Shown: piece after piece, positions 15,970 through 25,065 of the stretch | Position numbering within the stretch: position 1 is the first letter of the stretch | Layout: each line of letters starts with the position of its first letter | Assembly: GCA_964485515.1 (NCBI GenBank) | Contig: CAZALT010000004.1 | Coordinates: 1-53,160 of the forward strand | Direction of reading: 5' to 3' | Source: CAZALT01 sp964485515 | GTDB lineage: Bacteria; Actinomycetota; Acidimicrobiia; Acidimicrobiales; Acidimicrobilacustridaceae | DNA: 53,160 nucleotides | Program-made: the position numbers and the translations under genes | Notes under the pieces: model-generated | The model's input: only the letters and a program-made list of their open reading frames with translations | Told to the model about the DNA's origin: nothing | Database searches by the model: none

Positions 15970-17295
15970 ATGACCCACCAACGGTTCGACGACCGGATCT
16001 GGTCCGAGCGGGAGACCTGGTCCCGCGACCAGCTGGCCGACTTCCAGCTCGCCCGCCTCCAGGAGCAGCTCGTCCGCGTCGGCGACTCGAGCCGGCTGTA
16101 CCGAGAGCAGTGGCAGGCGATCGGTTGGTCGCCTCAGGATCTTGGTTCGCTCGACGACCTGCGCGCACTCCCGTTCACGAAGAAGCAGGACTACGTCTTC
16201 AGCCTCGAGGTCGACGCTCCGTGGGGTGCCGCTCTCGCGGTCGATCCCGACGACGTGCGTCGCGTCCACTTCTCGTCGGGGACCACGTCCTCGCCGGCTC
16301 CGGTCTACTGGACGCAGTCGGATCTCGACCGCTGGGCCGACCTCTACGCCCGCGCGGCATACAGCCAGGGTGTCCGGTCGAGCGACATCTACCAGTGCCT
16401 GTTCAACTACTCGTGGTTCGTCGGTGGTCTCGGCGCGACGGCGGGCTACCAGCACCTGGGCTGCACCTGCATCCCCGGCGGTTCGTCGGACACGCTCCGC
16501 CAGCTCGAGACCATCGAGCGGTTCGGTGTCACCGCCGTCGGCGGTACGCCGTCGTTCCTGCTCCACCTCGCCGAAGCAGCGGAAGAGCACGGGATCGACC
16601 TGAAGAACGGCAGCGTGCAGCGGGTCATGACCGGCGGCGAGCCGGGCGCCGCGCTGCCCGGCGTCCGCGACCAGATCGAGACCCGCTGGGGAGCGAAGGC
16701 CTACGACGGCTACGGCTCCATCGAGTTCCAGCCCATCGCATGGGAGTGCGAGGCGCAGGCCGGCGGTCATCTCACCGAGGACTTCGCCTACGCCGAGGTG
16801 CTCGACCCCGACTCGCACGAGCCGGTCGCCGACGGCCAACCCGGTGTGCTCGTGCTCACGCACCTCGACAAGGCCGCCGTGCCGCTCGTGCGCTGGTGGA
16901 CCGGCGACATCGTCGTCCGAGACGGCGGCAGCTGCGAATGCGGCCGCACCAGTGCTCGCCTGCCCGGTGGCGTCCGCGGCCGGGCCGACGACATGCTCGT
17001 CATACGTGGCGTGAACGTGTTCCCGAGCGCGGTCGAGAACGTCGTGCGCCGGAACCTCGGGACGCTCGGCGAGTTCCGCATCATCGAGGACCCCGACCTG
17101 CGGGACCCCGCCACGGGGTTCCTCACGGCGATCCGCCTCGACATCGAGATCGCATCTGGCGACGAAGCGAAGCTGGACGTGCTCGGTGCGGCCATCCGCA
17201 AGGACCTCCAGGTTCGAGCCGTCATCAATCCGCTCGAGCCGGGATCGCTGCCTCGGACGACCCACAAGGCGAACAGGCTCGTGCGAGATGGCTGA
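15970..17295 (+). CDS. PaaK-like acyl/aryl-CoA ligase
   Basis: 441 residues, the usual phenylacetate-CoA ligase length. The nucleotide-binding loop is HFSSGTTSSPAPVYWT, followed by VMTGGEPG, YGSIEFQ in place of YGxTE, and a C-terminal adenylate-forming part with DDMLVIRGVNVFPSAVE and RTTHKANRLVRDG. The penultimate Lys in that tail is suitably placed for adenylation. A Cys cluster (CECGR) is also typical of PaaK-type enzymes. It should activate a carboxylic acid to its CoA thioester with ATP. It follows the CoA-transferase pair and overlaps the next SDR by 8 bp. Confidence 0.9.
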   Translation: MTHQRFDDRIWSERETWSRDQLADFQLARLQEQLVRVGDSSRLYREQWQAIGWSPQDLGSLDDLRALPFTKKQDYVFSLEVDAPWGAALAVDPDDVRRVHFSSGTTSSPAPVYWTQSDLDRWADLYARAAYSQGVRSSDIYQCLFNYSWFVGGLGATAGYQHLGCTCIPGGSSDTLRQLETIERFGVTAVGGTPSFLLHLAEAAEEHGIDLKNGSVQRVMTGGEPGAALPGVRDQIETRWGAKAYDGYGSIEFQPIAWECEAQAGGHLTEDFAYAEVLDPDSHEPVADGQPGVLVLTHLDKAAVPLVRWWTGDIVVRDGGSCECGRTSARLPGGVRGRADDMLVIRGVNVFPSAVENVVRRNLGTLGEFRIIEDPDLRDPATGFLTAIRLDIEIASGDEAKLDVLGAAIRKDLQVRAVINPLEPGSLPRTTHKANRLVRDG

Positions 17296-18103
17296 GCCAG
17301 GCGACCGTCATCCCGCCGAGGTGCTCGCGCCGTGCAGCCTTGACGGGCTCGTCGCCCTCGTCACCGGTGGTGGGTCGGGCCTGGGTCGAGCGATCACGCG
17401 GCGACTCAACGCGCTCGGCGCGATGGTGTGGATCGTGGGACGTACCCAGCAGGACCTCGAGACGACGGTTGCGGGCTGCGAGGTACCGTCGCGCTGCTTC
17501 TCCCAGGTCTGCGACGTGCGCGACCGCGAGGCGTTCACCGCGCTGGTCGCTCAGATCGGCGAGATCAGCGGTCTCGACCTGCTCGTCAACAACGCCGGCG
17601 GTCAGTTCTTCGCCCCAGCGACGGACATCTCACCCGGTGGCTGGCGGTCGGTTCTGGAGCTGAACCTCGACTCGGTCTTCTGGGCGTGTTCGGCGGCCTA
17701 CCCCTACCTGCGCCGATCGTCCGGCCCCTCGATCGTCAGCATCTCGTTGAGCGGAGTCGAGCGCGGTGGCATGGGCATGGCGCACTCGATAGCGGCGCGT
17801 TCGGGCGTGCTGGGCCTGTCCCGCACGTTGGCGCTCGAATGGGCGAACGACGGGATCCGGGTCAACTGCCTCGGGCCTGGAACGGTGGTCACCGAACGGC
17901 TCGAGGCCAACGCCGATCCGGCCGTGCTCGACGCACTGGTCGCCGCCACGCCACTCGGTCGCGCGACCGAGCCCGAGGAGGTCGCCGAGATCGTGTGCCT
18001 GCTTGCGTCGCGTGCGGGAGCGATGACCACGGGTCAACTCATCCAGGTCGACGGCGGCGCGAACCTGGGTGCCGGACTCCACATGATCGATGCCACCGCG
18101 TGA
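17288..18103 (+). CDS. SDR protein with altered catalytic residues (2,4-dienoyl-CoA reductase-like)
   Basis: 271 residues. The cofactor loop TGGGSGLG and NNAGGQF are intact, but the YxxxK position reads HSIAARSG: Tyr is His-like and Lys is Arg. Peroxisomal-type 2,4-dienoyl-CoA reductases also lack this Tyr (HAGSAK), keeping the Lys, so this protein may be a divergent member of that group or may have lost activity. GGQFFAPATDIS also resembles that group. The gene overlaps the ligase stop and shares GTGA with the thioesterase, so expression is coupled. The Lys-to-Arg change is the odd feature. Confidence 0.82.
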   Translation: MAEPGDRHPAEVLAPCSLDGLVALVTGGGSGLGRAITRRLNALGAMVWIVGRTQQDLETTVAGCEVPSRCFSQVCDVRDREAFTALVAQIGEISGLDLLVNNAGGQFFAPATDISPGGWRSVLELNLDSVFWACSAAYPYLRRSSGPSIVSISLSGVERGGMGMAHSIAARSGVLGLSRTLALEWANDGIRVNCLGPGTVVTERLEANADPAVLDALVAATPLGRATEPEEVAEIVCLLASRAGAMTTGQLIQVDGGANLGAGLHMIDATA

Positions 18104-18600
18104 CCAAACCCCTACCCGACGGTTCTGACGGACCGGACTACGAGCGCTTGCGTGACCGTCTCGGCCGCGGCGCGCCGTTCGTCGACCTCATCGGCGCACG
18201 CCTCGACGAGCTCGGACCGGGGTTCAGCGTCGTGTCTCTGGCGATGACCCCGTCGCTGACCAACGGGGTCGGCACGTTCCATGCCGGCGCCCTTTTCGCG
18301 GGCGCCGACACCGCGGCCGGATCGGCCGCGTTCGGGCTGCTCGCCACGGTGGCGCGTCTGCGCGAGGTCGTCCTGGTCACCCGCAACGCCGATATCGACT
18401 TCCGACAGCCGGCGAGCTCCGATCTGCTCGTGCGGGCGACGGTGCGCGGCAGCCACGACGAGCTGCTCGACCCATGGAGGGAGGAACGTCCGGTGCGCCT
18501 GCCCGTCGGCGTTGAGCTGTTCAGCGCCGCCCCGGAAGGTGCGAGACCGACGTGGGTCGGCACCGCCACCTTCACCTGCGTGGCGTGGCGCAACACCTGA
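18100..18600 (+). CDS. PaaI-like hotdog thioesterase
   Basis: 166 residues from a GTG that overlaps the SDR stop (GTGA). The hotdog helix region reads GVGTFHAGALFAGADTAAG, matching the HGG/HAG substrate-binding helix of PaaI/DUF4442 thioesterases. It hydrolyses acyl- or aryl-CoA thioesters, usually to release stalled CoA. It is the last gene of the plus-strand operon that includes the CoA ligase, and it is convergent with the dehydrogenase gene at 18620 after a 19-bp gap. Confidence 0.85.
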   Translation: MTKPLPDGSDGPDYERLRDRLGRGAPFVDLIGARLDELGPGFSVVSLAMTPSLTNGVGTFHAGALFAGADTAAGSAAFGLLATVARLREVVLVTRNADIDFRQPASSDLLVRATVRGSHDELLDPWREERPVRLPVGVELFSAAPEGARPTWVGTATFTCVAWRNT

Positions 18601-18619
18601 GGCGCGACGCGTCGGGCGG

Positions 18620-19675
18620 TCAGAGCGGGTAGCCGACGAGCAGGCTCCACGGGTCGTCGATGGTCGCGTCGGCGCCGATCTGCTCGCTGCACCACAGGCT
18701 GGTGCCGTCCTCCTGCTGCCAGGACCAAAGGCGCGAGGTCGACCGGGCGAGCGCGTGCTCGTCGGTGAACCCGATCGCACCGTGGAGCTGGTGGGCGGAG
18801 CGGGCGACGAGCGCGGCGCACTCGTTCGCCTGGACCTTCGCGGCGAGGGTCGCGATCTCCACGCCGGTCGCGTCGGCCCATCCCGGGCGGGTCAGCGCCG
18901 CGGCCGCGTCGACCGCGGTCGCGGCGGCCACGGTGATGGATGCCATCGCTGCAACGGTGTGTTGCACGACCTGGTAGCGGGCGAGCGGCTTGCCGAACTG
19001 CACCCGGCCCTGGACGTGGTCGATGGCGTGTTGGCAGGCGGTCTCGGCCGCTCCGACGATCATCGCGGCGCGCCCCAGGCGCGCCTGACGGGAGAGCTCG
19101 GTGAGGAGTGCGGGGTCGCATGACGCGACGGCGCTCGAACCGACGAGGAGATCGAGGTTCGCGGAGTCCCGTGGCTCGCCCGCCATGTTCGTGCCGGTCT
19201 GCCACGTGATCGACTGGGGATCGAGCTGGACGATGCGGCACGAGCCGTCCGCGTCCTGCGAGGCGATGACGAGGAGGTCGGCGGCGGCGCCCCACGGAAC
19301 CCGGGAGAGCGGTCCCGCGAGGTGCCAGCCGTCCTCGCCCTGCGACAGGCGCAGCGGAGATCGGGTGTAGGTCAGGGGCCCCGACGGCACGGTCACGCCG
19401 ACGGCGTGGAGCGCGAGCCCGGCGAGCCGGGTCTCGAGGAGGGGGATCGGGCTCGCCCCGGCGGCGACCATGCGCAGCGCCAGGAGGGCGTGCTCGATCT
19501 CGCCGTCACCCCCGTTGGCGGCGGCGGGCAGCGTCACGTGGGTGAGCCCCATCGACTCGACGTCGAGCCAAGCCTTCACGTCGAAGGCGGGAGCTGCGTT
19601 GAGCGCGATGCCGTGCGTCGGTGGTTCGAAGATGGCGGCGAGGGTCCCGCGCAGGAGGTCGAGGTCGTCGCTCAT
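18620..19675 (-). CDS. Acyl-CoA dehydrogenase, small-type subunit of a heteromer
   Basis: 351 residues, shorter than homotetrameric enzymes. The C-terminal half has GRVQFGKPLARYQVVQH, and SAHQLHGAIGFTDEHAL supplies the FAD-contact motif, but it ends without the catalytic loop region. This pattern matches the non-catalytic member of mycobacterial FadE alpha2-beta2 enzymes that act on steroid side chains. Its start overlaps the stop of the partner gene by four bases. Together they should desaturate an acyl-CoA, passing electrons to ETF. The N-terminal half is divergent. Confidence 0.85.
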   Translation of the reverse strand: MSDDLDLLRGTLAAIFEPPTHGIALNAAPAFDVKAWLDVESMGLTHVTLPAAANGGDGEIEHALLALRMVAAGASPIPLLETRLAGLALHAVGVTVPSGPLTYTRSPLRLSQGEDGWHLAGPLSRVPWGAAADLLVIASQDADGSCRIVQLDPQSITWQTGTNMAGEPRDSANLDLLVGSSAVASCDPALLTELSRQARLGRAAMIVGAAETACQHAIDHVQGRVQFGKPLARYQVVQHTVAAMASITVAAATAVDAAAALTRPGWADATGVEIATLAAKVQANECAALVARSAHQLHGAIGFTDEHALARSTSRLWSWQQEDGTSLWCSEQIGADATIDDPWSLLVGYPL

Positions 19676-20841
19676 CGGAGCTCCAGCGACCGGGCGATGA
19701 GACCGCGGAGCACCTCGTTGGTGCCGCCGCGGATGGTGAAGCCGGGGGAGTGGAGCGTCGCCGACGCGAGCATGCGGGCGAGCGGGTCGTCGCTCGTCGG
19801 GTCGGCGGGGGTGTCGAGCACGGCGAGTGCCGCCTCGACGACGTCCTGCTCGAAGGTCGTGCCGAGGTCCTTGACCAGCGCGGCCGCGACCATCGGTGCC
19901 TCGCCCTTGCCGAGCGCCCCGGCGATCGCTAGGGAGAGCTGGCGAAGGGTCCACAGCCGGGCGACCAGCGCGCCGACCACGGGCCGCAGGGCGCGGCCGA
20001 CCTCATCGTCGGTCGCGCCTCGGGCCGCCATCTCGGCGAGGAGGGGGTAGGTGCTGAGGAAGCGCTCCGGCCCGCTGCGCTCGTAGGCGAGCTCGGACGT
20101 GACCTGGCTCCAGCCGTCGCCCACCCCCCCGAGGACCTGATCGTCGGGGACGAAGACGTCGTCGAACACGACCTCGTTGAAGTGGTGAGCGCCGGTCAGC
20201 AGCCGGATCGGGTTGATGGTCACACCCGCGGCCGGGAGGTCCACGACGAACTGGCTCAGACCGGCGTGCCGGGGACCGTCGCCGACGGAAGCCGACCGCG
20301 CGAGCACGACGATGGCAGCGCACTCGTGGGCGCCGCTCGTCCAGACCTTCGTGCCGTCGAGGCGCCAGCCGCCGTCGACCCTGGTTGCCTTCGTCCGCAC
20401 GGCAGCGAGGTCCGATCCGGCGTCGGGCTCGCTGAGGCCGATGGCGAAGTAGCAGGTGCCGGCGACGATGCCGGGCAGGTAGCGGTCCTGGAGGTGCGCC
20501 GTACCGTGCTTGAGGAGCGCCGGGGCGATCTGCCGATCAGAGAACCAATGGGCGGCGACCGGCGCTCCGGCAGCGAGCAGCTCCTCGATCACGACGTAGC
20601 GATCGAGCGGGCTGTGGCCGTGGCCGCCGTGCTCGACCGGGATGGTCATGCCGATCCAGCCGCGAGCCGCGAGCGCCTGGCTGAACGCCGGATCCCAACC
20701 AGCGAGCCACGCGTCGACGCGAGGTGTGAACTGCCCGCTCGCCCGCGCCTCGGCGAGGAACGAGCGCACGTCAGCACGGAGATCCCAGGTCGACTCGTCG
20801 AGGGGGTTGGGGACCGGGACGAGCGTCGAGAGGTCAGGCAC
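19672..20841 (-). CDS. Acyl-CoA dehydrogenase, partner subunit
   Basis: 389 residues. It has GLSEPDAGSDLAAVRTKA, KVWTSGAHECAAIVVLAR, a helix with AYERSG whose Glu is the likely catalytic base as in FadE26/FadE28-type subunits, and a C-terminal FTIRGGTNEVLRGLIARSL. The arrangement with the coupled gene at 18620 suggests a heterotetramer with shared FAD sites. It lies downstream of, and overlaps by 8 bp, the enoyl-CoA hydratase at 20834, so the minus-strand order is thiolase, SDR, hydratase, dehydrogenase pair: a full beta-oxidation cassette. Confidence 0.88.
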   Translation of the reverse strand: MPDLSTLVPVPNPLDESTWDLRADVRSFLAEARASGQFTPRVDAWLAGWDPAFSQALAARGWIGMTIPVEHGGHGHSPLDRYVVIEELLAAGAPVAAHWFSDRQIAPALLKHGTAHLQDRYLPGIVAGTCYFAIGLSEPDAGSDLAAVRTKATRVDGGWRLDGTKVWTSGAHECAAIVVLARSASVGDGPRHAGLSQFVVDLPAAGVTINPIRLLTGAHHFNEVVFDDVFVPDDQVLGGVGDGWSQVTSELAYERSGPERFLSTYPLLAEMAARGATDDEVGRALRPVVGALVARLWTLRQLSLAIAGALGKGEAPMVAAALVKDLGTTFEQDVVEAALAVLDTPADPTSDDPLARMLASATLHSPGFTIRGGTNEVLRGLIARSLELR

Positions 20842-21607
20842 CGACCCACCTCGGGGTCCGCTTCTCCCCGAAGGCCTTCGCCCCTTCGGCCGCGTCGGCC
20901 GACTTGCGTACCGGATCGACGATGGGCTCCTGGCGGTCGAAGACCTCGTGGACAGGCCAGTCGACCGACTCGCGCACGACTCGCTTCGAGGCAGCCGCGG
21001 CGAGCGGGGCGTTCGCCGCGACGACTGCGGCGAGCTCGAGGGCGGCCGGGAGCGCCTCGCCGGCAGGCGTGAGCCGGTTGATGAGCCCGAGCTCGAGTGC
21101 TCGGGCCGGCTCGATGGGCTCCCCCGAGAGGATCAGCTCCATGGCCTGGTGGTAGGGGATGCGGTGCGGCAGGCGGAAGAGGCCGCCGCCGCTCGCGGTG
21201 AGCCCCCGCTTGACCTCCGGGAGTCCGAAGCGGGCCCGTTCCGACGCCACGATGAGGTCGCAGGCCAGCACCACCTCGAAGCCGCCGCCCATGGCGGGGC
21301 CGTCCACCACGGCGATCAGCGGTTTGGTGGCGGGCTGCTTCACGATGCCGGCGAACCCGCGCGGGCCGAACACCATCTCCTCGCCGCGGGCGAACGCCTT
21401 GAGGTCCATGCCGGCGCAGAAGGCGGGACCGTTGCCGGCGATGACGCCGACGCGCAGCTCGGACTCGTCGTCGAGGCGATCGAGGGCCGCGGCGATGAGC
21501 GCCGACACCTCGGTGTTGATGGCGTTGCGGGCGTCGGGACGGTTGAGGGTGACGACGAGGATGCCATCGCCGACGACCTCGGTGAGAACGGGCGAGGTGT
21601 CGGTCAT
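20834..21607 (-). CDS. Enoyl-CoA hydratase/isomerase family protein
   Basis: 257 residues of the crotonase fold. Oxyanion-hole stretches are AFCAGMDLKAF and DGPAMGGGFEVVLACD; FGLPEVKRGLTASGGG matches the family's catalytic-Glu region. It probably hydrates the enoyl-CoA formed by the neighbouring dehydrogenase pair. Starts and stops overlap both neighbours (8 bp and 4 bp). It is one of four crotonase-fold genes in the window. Confidence 0.92.
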   Translation of the reverse strand: MTDTSPVLTEVVGDGILVVTLNRPDARNAINTEVSALIAAALDRLDDESELRVGVIAGNGPAFCAGMDLKAFARGEEMVFGPRGFAGIVKQPATKPLIAVVDGPAMGGGFEVVLACDLIVASERARFGLPEVKRGLTASGGGLFRLPHRIPYHQAMELILSGEPIEPARALELGLINRLTPAGEALPAALELAAVVAANAPLAAAASKRVVRESVDWPVHEVFDRQEPIVDPVRKSADAAEGAKAFGEKRTPRWVGA

Positions 21608-22362
21608 CGGGGCCCCATCCGCACGGCGCCGTCGAGGCGGATCGTCTCGCCGTTCAACATCCCGTTCCCGATGATCTGCATCGCCAGGTCGGCGTACTCG
21701 GCGGGATCACCGAACCGCCGAGGGTGCGGGGTGGTCTCCGCCAGCTTCTCGCGAGCGGCGTCGGGCACCCGGGCGAGCAGCGGCGTGTCGAACAGGCCGG
21801 GGGCGATGGTCGACACGCGGATCTGCTTGCTGGCGAGGTCTCGGGCGGCCACGAGCGTAAGTCCGACGATGCCCGCCTTCGACGACGCGTAGGCGGTCTG
21901 GCCGACCTGGCCCTCCCACGCCGCGACCGACGCCGTGAGGACGCACACGCCGCGGTCGCCGTCGACCGGGTCGTTCGTCGCCATCGACGCAGCGGCGAGG
22001 CGCAGCACGTTGTAGGTGCCGACGAGGTTGATCTCGATCGTGTCCTGGAACTCGTCGAGCGACCCCGGATTGCCGTCCCGGTCGAGGACGCGGACCGGGC
22101 CGCCTCGACCGGCGCAGTGCACCAGGGCGCGGAGGGGTGCGAGGTCGGCGGCCATGGCGACCGCCGCGTTGACCTGGTCGGTGTCGCGGATGTCGGCGGG
22201 GCTGAACCGTGCCCCGATGTCGGCCGCGACCTTGGCGCCGTCGGAGGACGGGAGGTCGACGATCACGACCGAGGAGCCTTCGGCGACGAGGCGCGTGGCG
22301 GCGGCCAGGCCGAGCCCGGAGGCCCCGCCGGTGACCAGGGAGCTGGACGATTGGAGGTGCAA
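21604..22362 (-). CDS. HSD10-like SDR (3-hydroxyacyl-CoA dehydrogenase type 2)
   Basis: 252 residues. TGGASGLG cofactor loop, VIVDLP acidic residue indicating NAD, catalytic Ser in TASVAAWEG, then TAYASSKAG, and a C-terminal LDGAVRMGPR. These are hallmarks of HSD10/3-hydroxy-2-methylbutyryl-CoA dehydrogenase-like enzymes. The start is a TTG at 22362, giving the family-like MHLQSSSSLVTGG. A closely similar paralogue is at 41908. It should oxidise the 3-hydroxyacyl-CoA produced by the hydratase. Confidence 0.88.
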   Translation of the reverse strand: MHLQSSSSLVTGGASGLGLAAATRLVAEGSSVVIVDLPSSDGAKVAADIGARFSPADIRDTDQVNAAVAMAADLAPLRALVHCAGRGGPVRVLDRDGNPGSLDEFQDTIEINLVGTYNVLRLAAASMATNDPVDGDRGVCVLTASVAAWEGQVGQTAYASSKAGIVGLTLVAARDLASKQIRVSTIAPGLFDTPLLARVPDAAREKLAETTPHPRRFGDPAEYADLAMQIIGNGMLNGETIRLDGAVRMGPR

Positions 22363-22447
22363 GGCGGTCTCTGCTTTCGGGTGGAGATGGTGCTCGATCG
22401 GCGGGCGTGGCCAGGCGTAGAGGTCGAGCTGGACGGGGAGTCGAGGA

Positions 22448-23644
22448 TCAGATCGTCAGGTTCTCGATGAGCGTGGCGTTGGCCATGCCAGTGCCTTCGC
22501 ACATGACTTGGAGGCCGTAGCGGTTGCCCTCGGCGACGAGGTTGTGCACGAGCGTCCCCATGAGGCGGGTGCCCGACGCGCCGAGCGGGTGGCCGAGGGC
22601 GATGGCCCCGCCGAGCGGGTTGACCCGGTTGTCATCGATGCCGAACTCGCGCTGCCAGGCGAGCGGGATCGAGGCGAAGGCCTCGTTCACCTCGAACTGG
22701 GCGATGTCGTCGAGACGGACCCCGCTCGACGCGAGGATCTTCTCCGTCACCGGGATCGGACCGGTAAGCATCAGGATCGGGTCGGAACCGCACACGGCGA
22801 ACGAGTGGAACCGTGCGAGCGGTCGGAGGTCGAGCGCGGCGGCGCGCTCGGCGCTCATGATGAGCATGGCGCTGGCGCCGTCGGCGAACTGGGAGGAGTT
22901 GCCGGCGGTGACGCTCCAGCTGATCTCCGGGAAGCGGGCGGCCATCTCGTCGTCCTCGAACGACGGGTTGAGGCCGCGGAGTCGCTCGGTGGTGGTGCCG
23001 GCCCGGATCGTCTCGTCGTGCTCGACGCGCACGGCCCCGTCTTCGCCCGGCACGAAGATCGGCGTGATCTCCCTGGCGAACCGACCGCTCGTCGCGGCGT
23101 CGTCGGCTCGGGCGTGGGACCGGGCGGCGAAGTCGTCCATCTCGGAGCGGGAGATGTCCCATCTGGCGGCGATGAGCTCCGCGGCGATTCCCTGGGACAC
23201 CAGTCCGGGCGCGTACCGCGCCTCGACGGAGGGGCCAAACGGATCGACCCCCATGCGAGCGAGTCCCATGGGTACCCGGCTCATCGATTCGAGTCCGCCG
23301 ACGACGGCGACGTCGTAGGCGCCGGCCATGATCGCCTGGGCGCCGAAGTGGGCGGCCTGCTGGCTCGATCCGCAACGGCGATCGATCGTGACGGCCGGGA
23401 CGTGCTCGGGTCCGTCGGCGGCGAGCCAGGCCGCTCGGCCGGGGCAACCAGCCTGATCCTTGGCCTGGCTGACGCACCCGATGAGGACGTCATCGACGGT
23501 TCCCGGGTCGATTCCGGTGCGGTCGAGGAGCGAGCGGATGGTCTGGGCGAGGAGCTCGACCGCGTGCAGACCAGAGAGGGCGCCACCCGGCTTTCCCCGT
23601 CCCATGGGGGATCGGACGGCCTCCACGATCACGGCTTCGGTCAT
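22448..23644 (-). CDS. Thiolase (acetyl-CoA acetyltransferase family)
   Basis: 398 residues. Nucleophile Cys in DRRCGSSQQA, NEAFAS motif, GGAIALGHPLGASGTR with the catalytic His, and a C-terminal MCEGTGMANATLIE where the second Cys loop reads CEGTG rather than CGGG. It cleaves 3-ketoacyl-CoA to a shortened acyl-CoA and an acetyl- or propionyl-CoA unit. It is the first gene of the minus-strand cassette. A 29-bp stretch at 23264-23292 is identical in the thiolase gene at 46491. Confidence 0.93.
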   Translation of the reverse strand: MTEAVIVEAVRSPMGRGKPGGALSGLHAVELLAQTIRSLLDRTGIDPGTVDDVLIGCVSQAKDQAGCPGRAAWLAADGPEHVPAVTIDRRCGSSQQAAHFGAQAIMAGAYDVAVVGGLESMSRVPMGLARMGVDPFGPSVEARYAPGLVSQGIAAELIAARWDISRSEMDDFAARSHARADDAATSGRFAREITPIFVPGEDGAVRVEHDETIRAGTTTERLRGLNPSFEDDEMAARFPEISWSVTAGNSSQFADGASAMLIMSAERAAALDLRPLARFHSFAVCGSDPILMLTGPIPVTEKILASSGVRLDDIAQFEVNEAFASIPLAWQREFGIDDNRVNPLGGAIALGHPLGASGTRLMGTLVHNLVAEGNRYGLQVMCEGTGMANATLIENLTI

Positions 23645-23680
23645 GTTTCGGGCTCCTCAACTGATTCTGGACAGTTCAGT

Positions 23681-23701
23681 CATACCAAGTAGGATGTTTT
23701 C
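23681..23701. promoter_or_regulatory. Degenerate copy of the window-wide operator
   Basis: CATACCAAGTAGGATGTTTTC lies in the gap between the divergent thiolase and acyl-CoA dehydrogenase. Read on the minus strand it keeps CCTACT and TATG but lacks three central bases relative to the 18-bp consensus. It may be a weak site or a chance match. Confidence 0.3.
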
Positions 23702-23798
23702 TGCCAAGTCGAAAGTTGGCCGCTCGCGACGCTCGCGACACCTCGCGCTGCCGCCAGCCGTTGTCCGATCGCTCGCCGCTGATCACCGGGAGATGCAC

Positions 23799-24980
23799 AT
23801 GTCCATGTATTGGGAACCGAAGCTCGACGACGTCGGCGTGAAGTGGCGAGATCTCGCCGAGCAGCTCACCGCCGACGTGTTCGCACCTCGAGCGGCCGAG
23901 CTCGACCTTGAGGGCCGCTATCCGTGGGACAGCGTGGCGCTCCTCGTCGAGAGCGGCCTGGCCGCTCCCTTCGTGCCGGTCGAGTACGGCGGCCACGGCT
24001 TGCCGCTGACCGCCGTGTGCGCCGTTGCCGAAGCCGTATCACGCGGGTGCGCCTCGACCGGCGCCATCCTGAGCGCCTACGCCCTGGGTGCGGTCCCGAT
24101 CATCCTCGCCGGCACCGACGAGCAGAAGGCCGCGTACCTCGGCGAGGTCGTCCGCGGCAACGCCGTCAGCTTCGCCCTCACCGAGGTCGGCGCCGGCAGC
24201 GATGCCTCGGCCATCAAGACCACGGCCGTACCCGAAGGCGGCGGCTGGCGCATCCGCGGCGAGAAGATCTACATCGGCAATGGCGGTGCCTCGAAGTACT
24301 ACATCGTCTTCGCCCGCATCGAGGAAGGCGAGGGAGCAGGGAAGCTCACGGCGTTCTTCGTCGAGAAGGACACGCCCGGCGTGGTCATCGATCGGCTCGA
24401 AGAGAAGATGGGCATCCGCGGCACGATGACCAGCAACCTCAAGCTCGACACCGTCGTGCCCGACGACGCCATCCTCGGCGAGCGGGGCAAGGGCCTGCGC
24501 CTCGCGCTGCAGACCCTCAACCTCGGCCGCATCTCGGTGGCCGCCCAGTCGACCGGGGTCGGCCTCGCCGCGCTCGACGCCGCCGTGGCCGAGGCCTCAC
24601 GACGCTCGACCTTTGGCACGCCGATCATCCAGCACCAGGGCATCGGCTTCCGCCTGGCCGACGCGGCCACGCAGCTCACGCTCGCCCGCATGGTCACCTA
24701 TGAAGCGGCGGCGACCTACGACAACGGCGGCGACGTGTCGATCCTCGGCGCGATGGCCAAGCTCCACGCCAGCGAGGCCGCCCACTTCGCCGCCGACGCC
24801 GCGGTCCAGGTCTTCGGCGGCGACGGCTACTGCCAGCCCTGCATCGCCGAACGCCTCTACCGCGACCAGCGCGTGCTCGAGATCTACGAAGGCACATCGG
24901 AGATCCAGCGCGTCGTGATCTCCCGGCGGCTGCAGGTCGACGCCGACAAGCAGCGCGAGGCCGCCCTCGTCGAGAGCTGA
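23799..24980 (+). CDS. Acyl-CoA dehydrogenase (short/medium-chain type)
   Basis: 393 residues. It has FALTEVGAGSDASAIKTTA, the FAD-binding motif VQVFGGDGYCQP and a C-terminal EIYEGTSEIQRVVISR in which Glu of YEGT is the catalytic base of classical homotetrameric enzymes. The ATG at 23799 has GGGAG six bases upstream; ATGs at 23793 and 23805 are alternatives. Unlike the paired subunits it looks complete on its own. It reduces ETF while desaturating an acyl-CoA. It is convergent with the TetR gene. Confidence 0.92.
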   Translation: MSMYWEPKLDDVGVKWRDLAEQLTADVFAPRAAELDLEGRYPWDSVALLVESGLAAPFVPVEYGGHGLPLTAVCAVAEAVSRGCASTGAILSAYALGAVPIILAGTDEQKAAYLGEVVRGNAVSFALTEVGAGSDASAIKTTAVPEGGGWRIRGEKIYIGNGGASKYYIVFARIEEGEGAGKLTAFFVEKDTPGVVIDRLEEKMGIRGTMTSNLKLDTVVPDDAILGERGKGLRLALQTLNLGRISVAAQSTGVGLAALDAAVAEASRRSTFGTPIIQHQGIGFRLADAATQLTLARMVTYEAAATYDNGGDVSILGAMAKLHASEAAHFAADAAVQVFGGDGYCQPCIAERLYRDQRVLEIYEGTSEIQRVVISRRLQVDADKQREAALVES

Positions 24981-24996
24981 AGGTGAGCCACCCACT

Positions 24997-25048
24997 CGAA
25001 CTGGCAGGGAGCGTTCATCGCATCCGACGGATTTGGCCTGCCAGTTCG
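24997..25048. terminator. Bidirectional hairpin between convergent genes
   Basis: CGAACTGGCAGG (24997-25008) is perfectly complementary to CCTGCCAGTTCG (25037-25048). The 28-nt interval contains its own small hairpin, ATCCG/CGGAT, at 25022-25032. It lies between the stops of the dehydrogenase and the TetR gene and could stop transcription from either side. Confidence 0.6.
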
Positions 25049-25065
25049 GCGCCGGTGGAAAGGGG

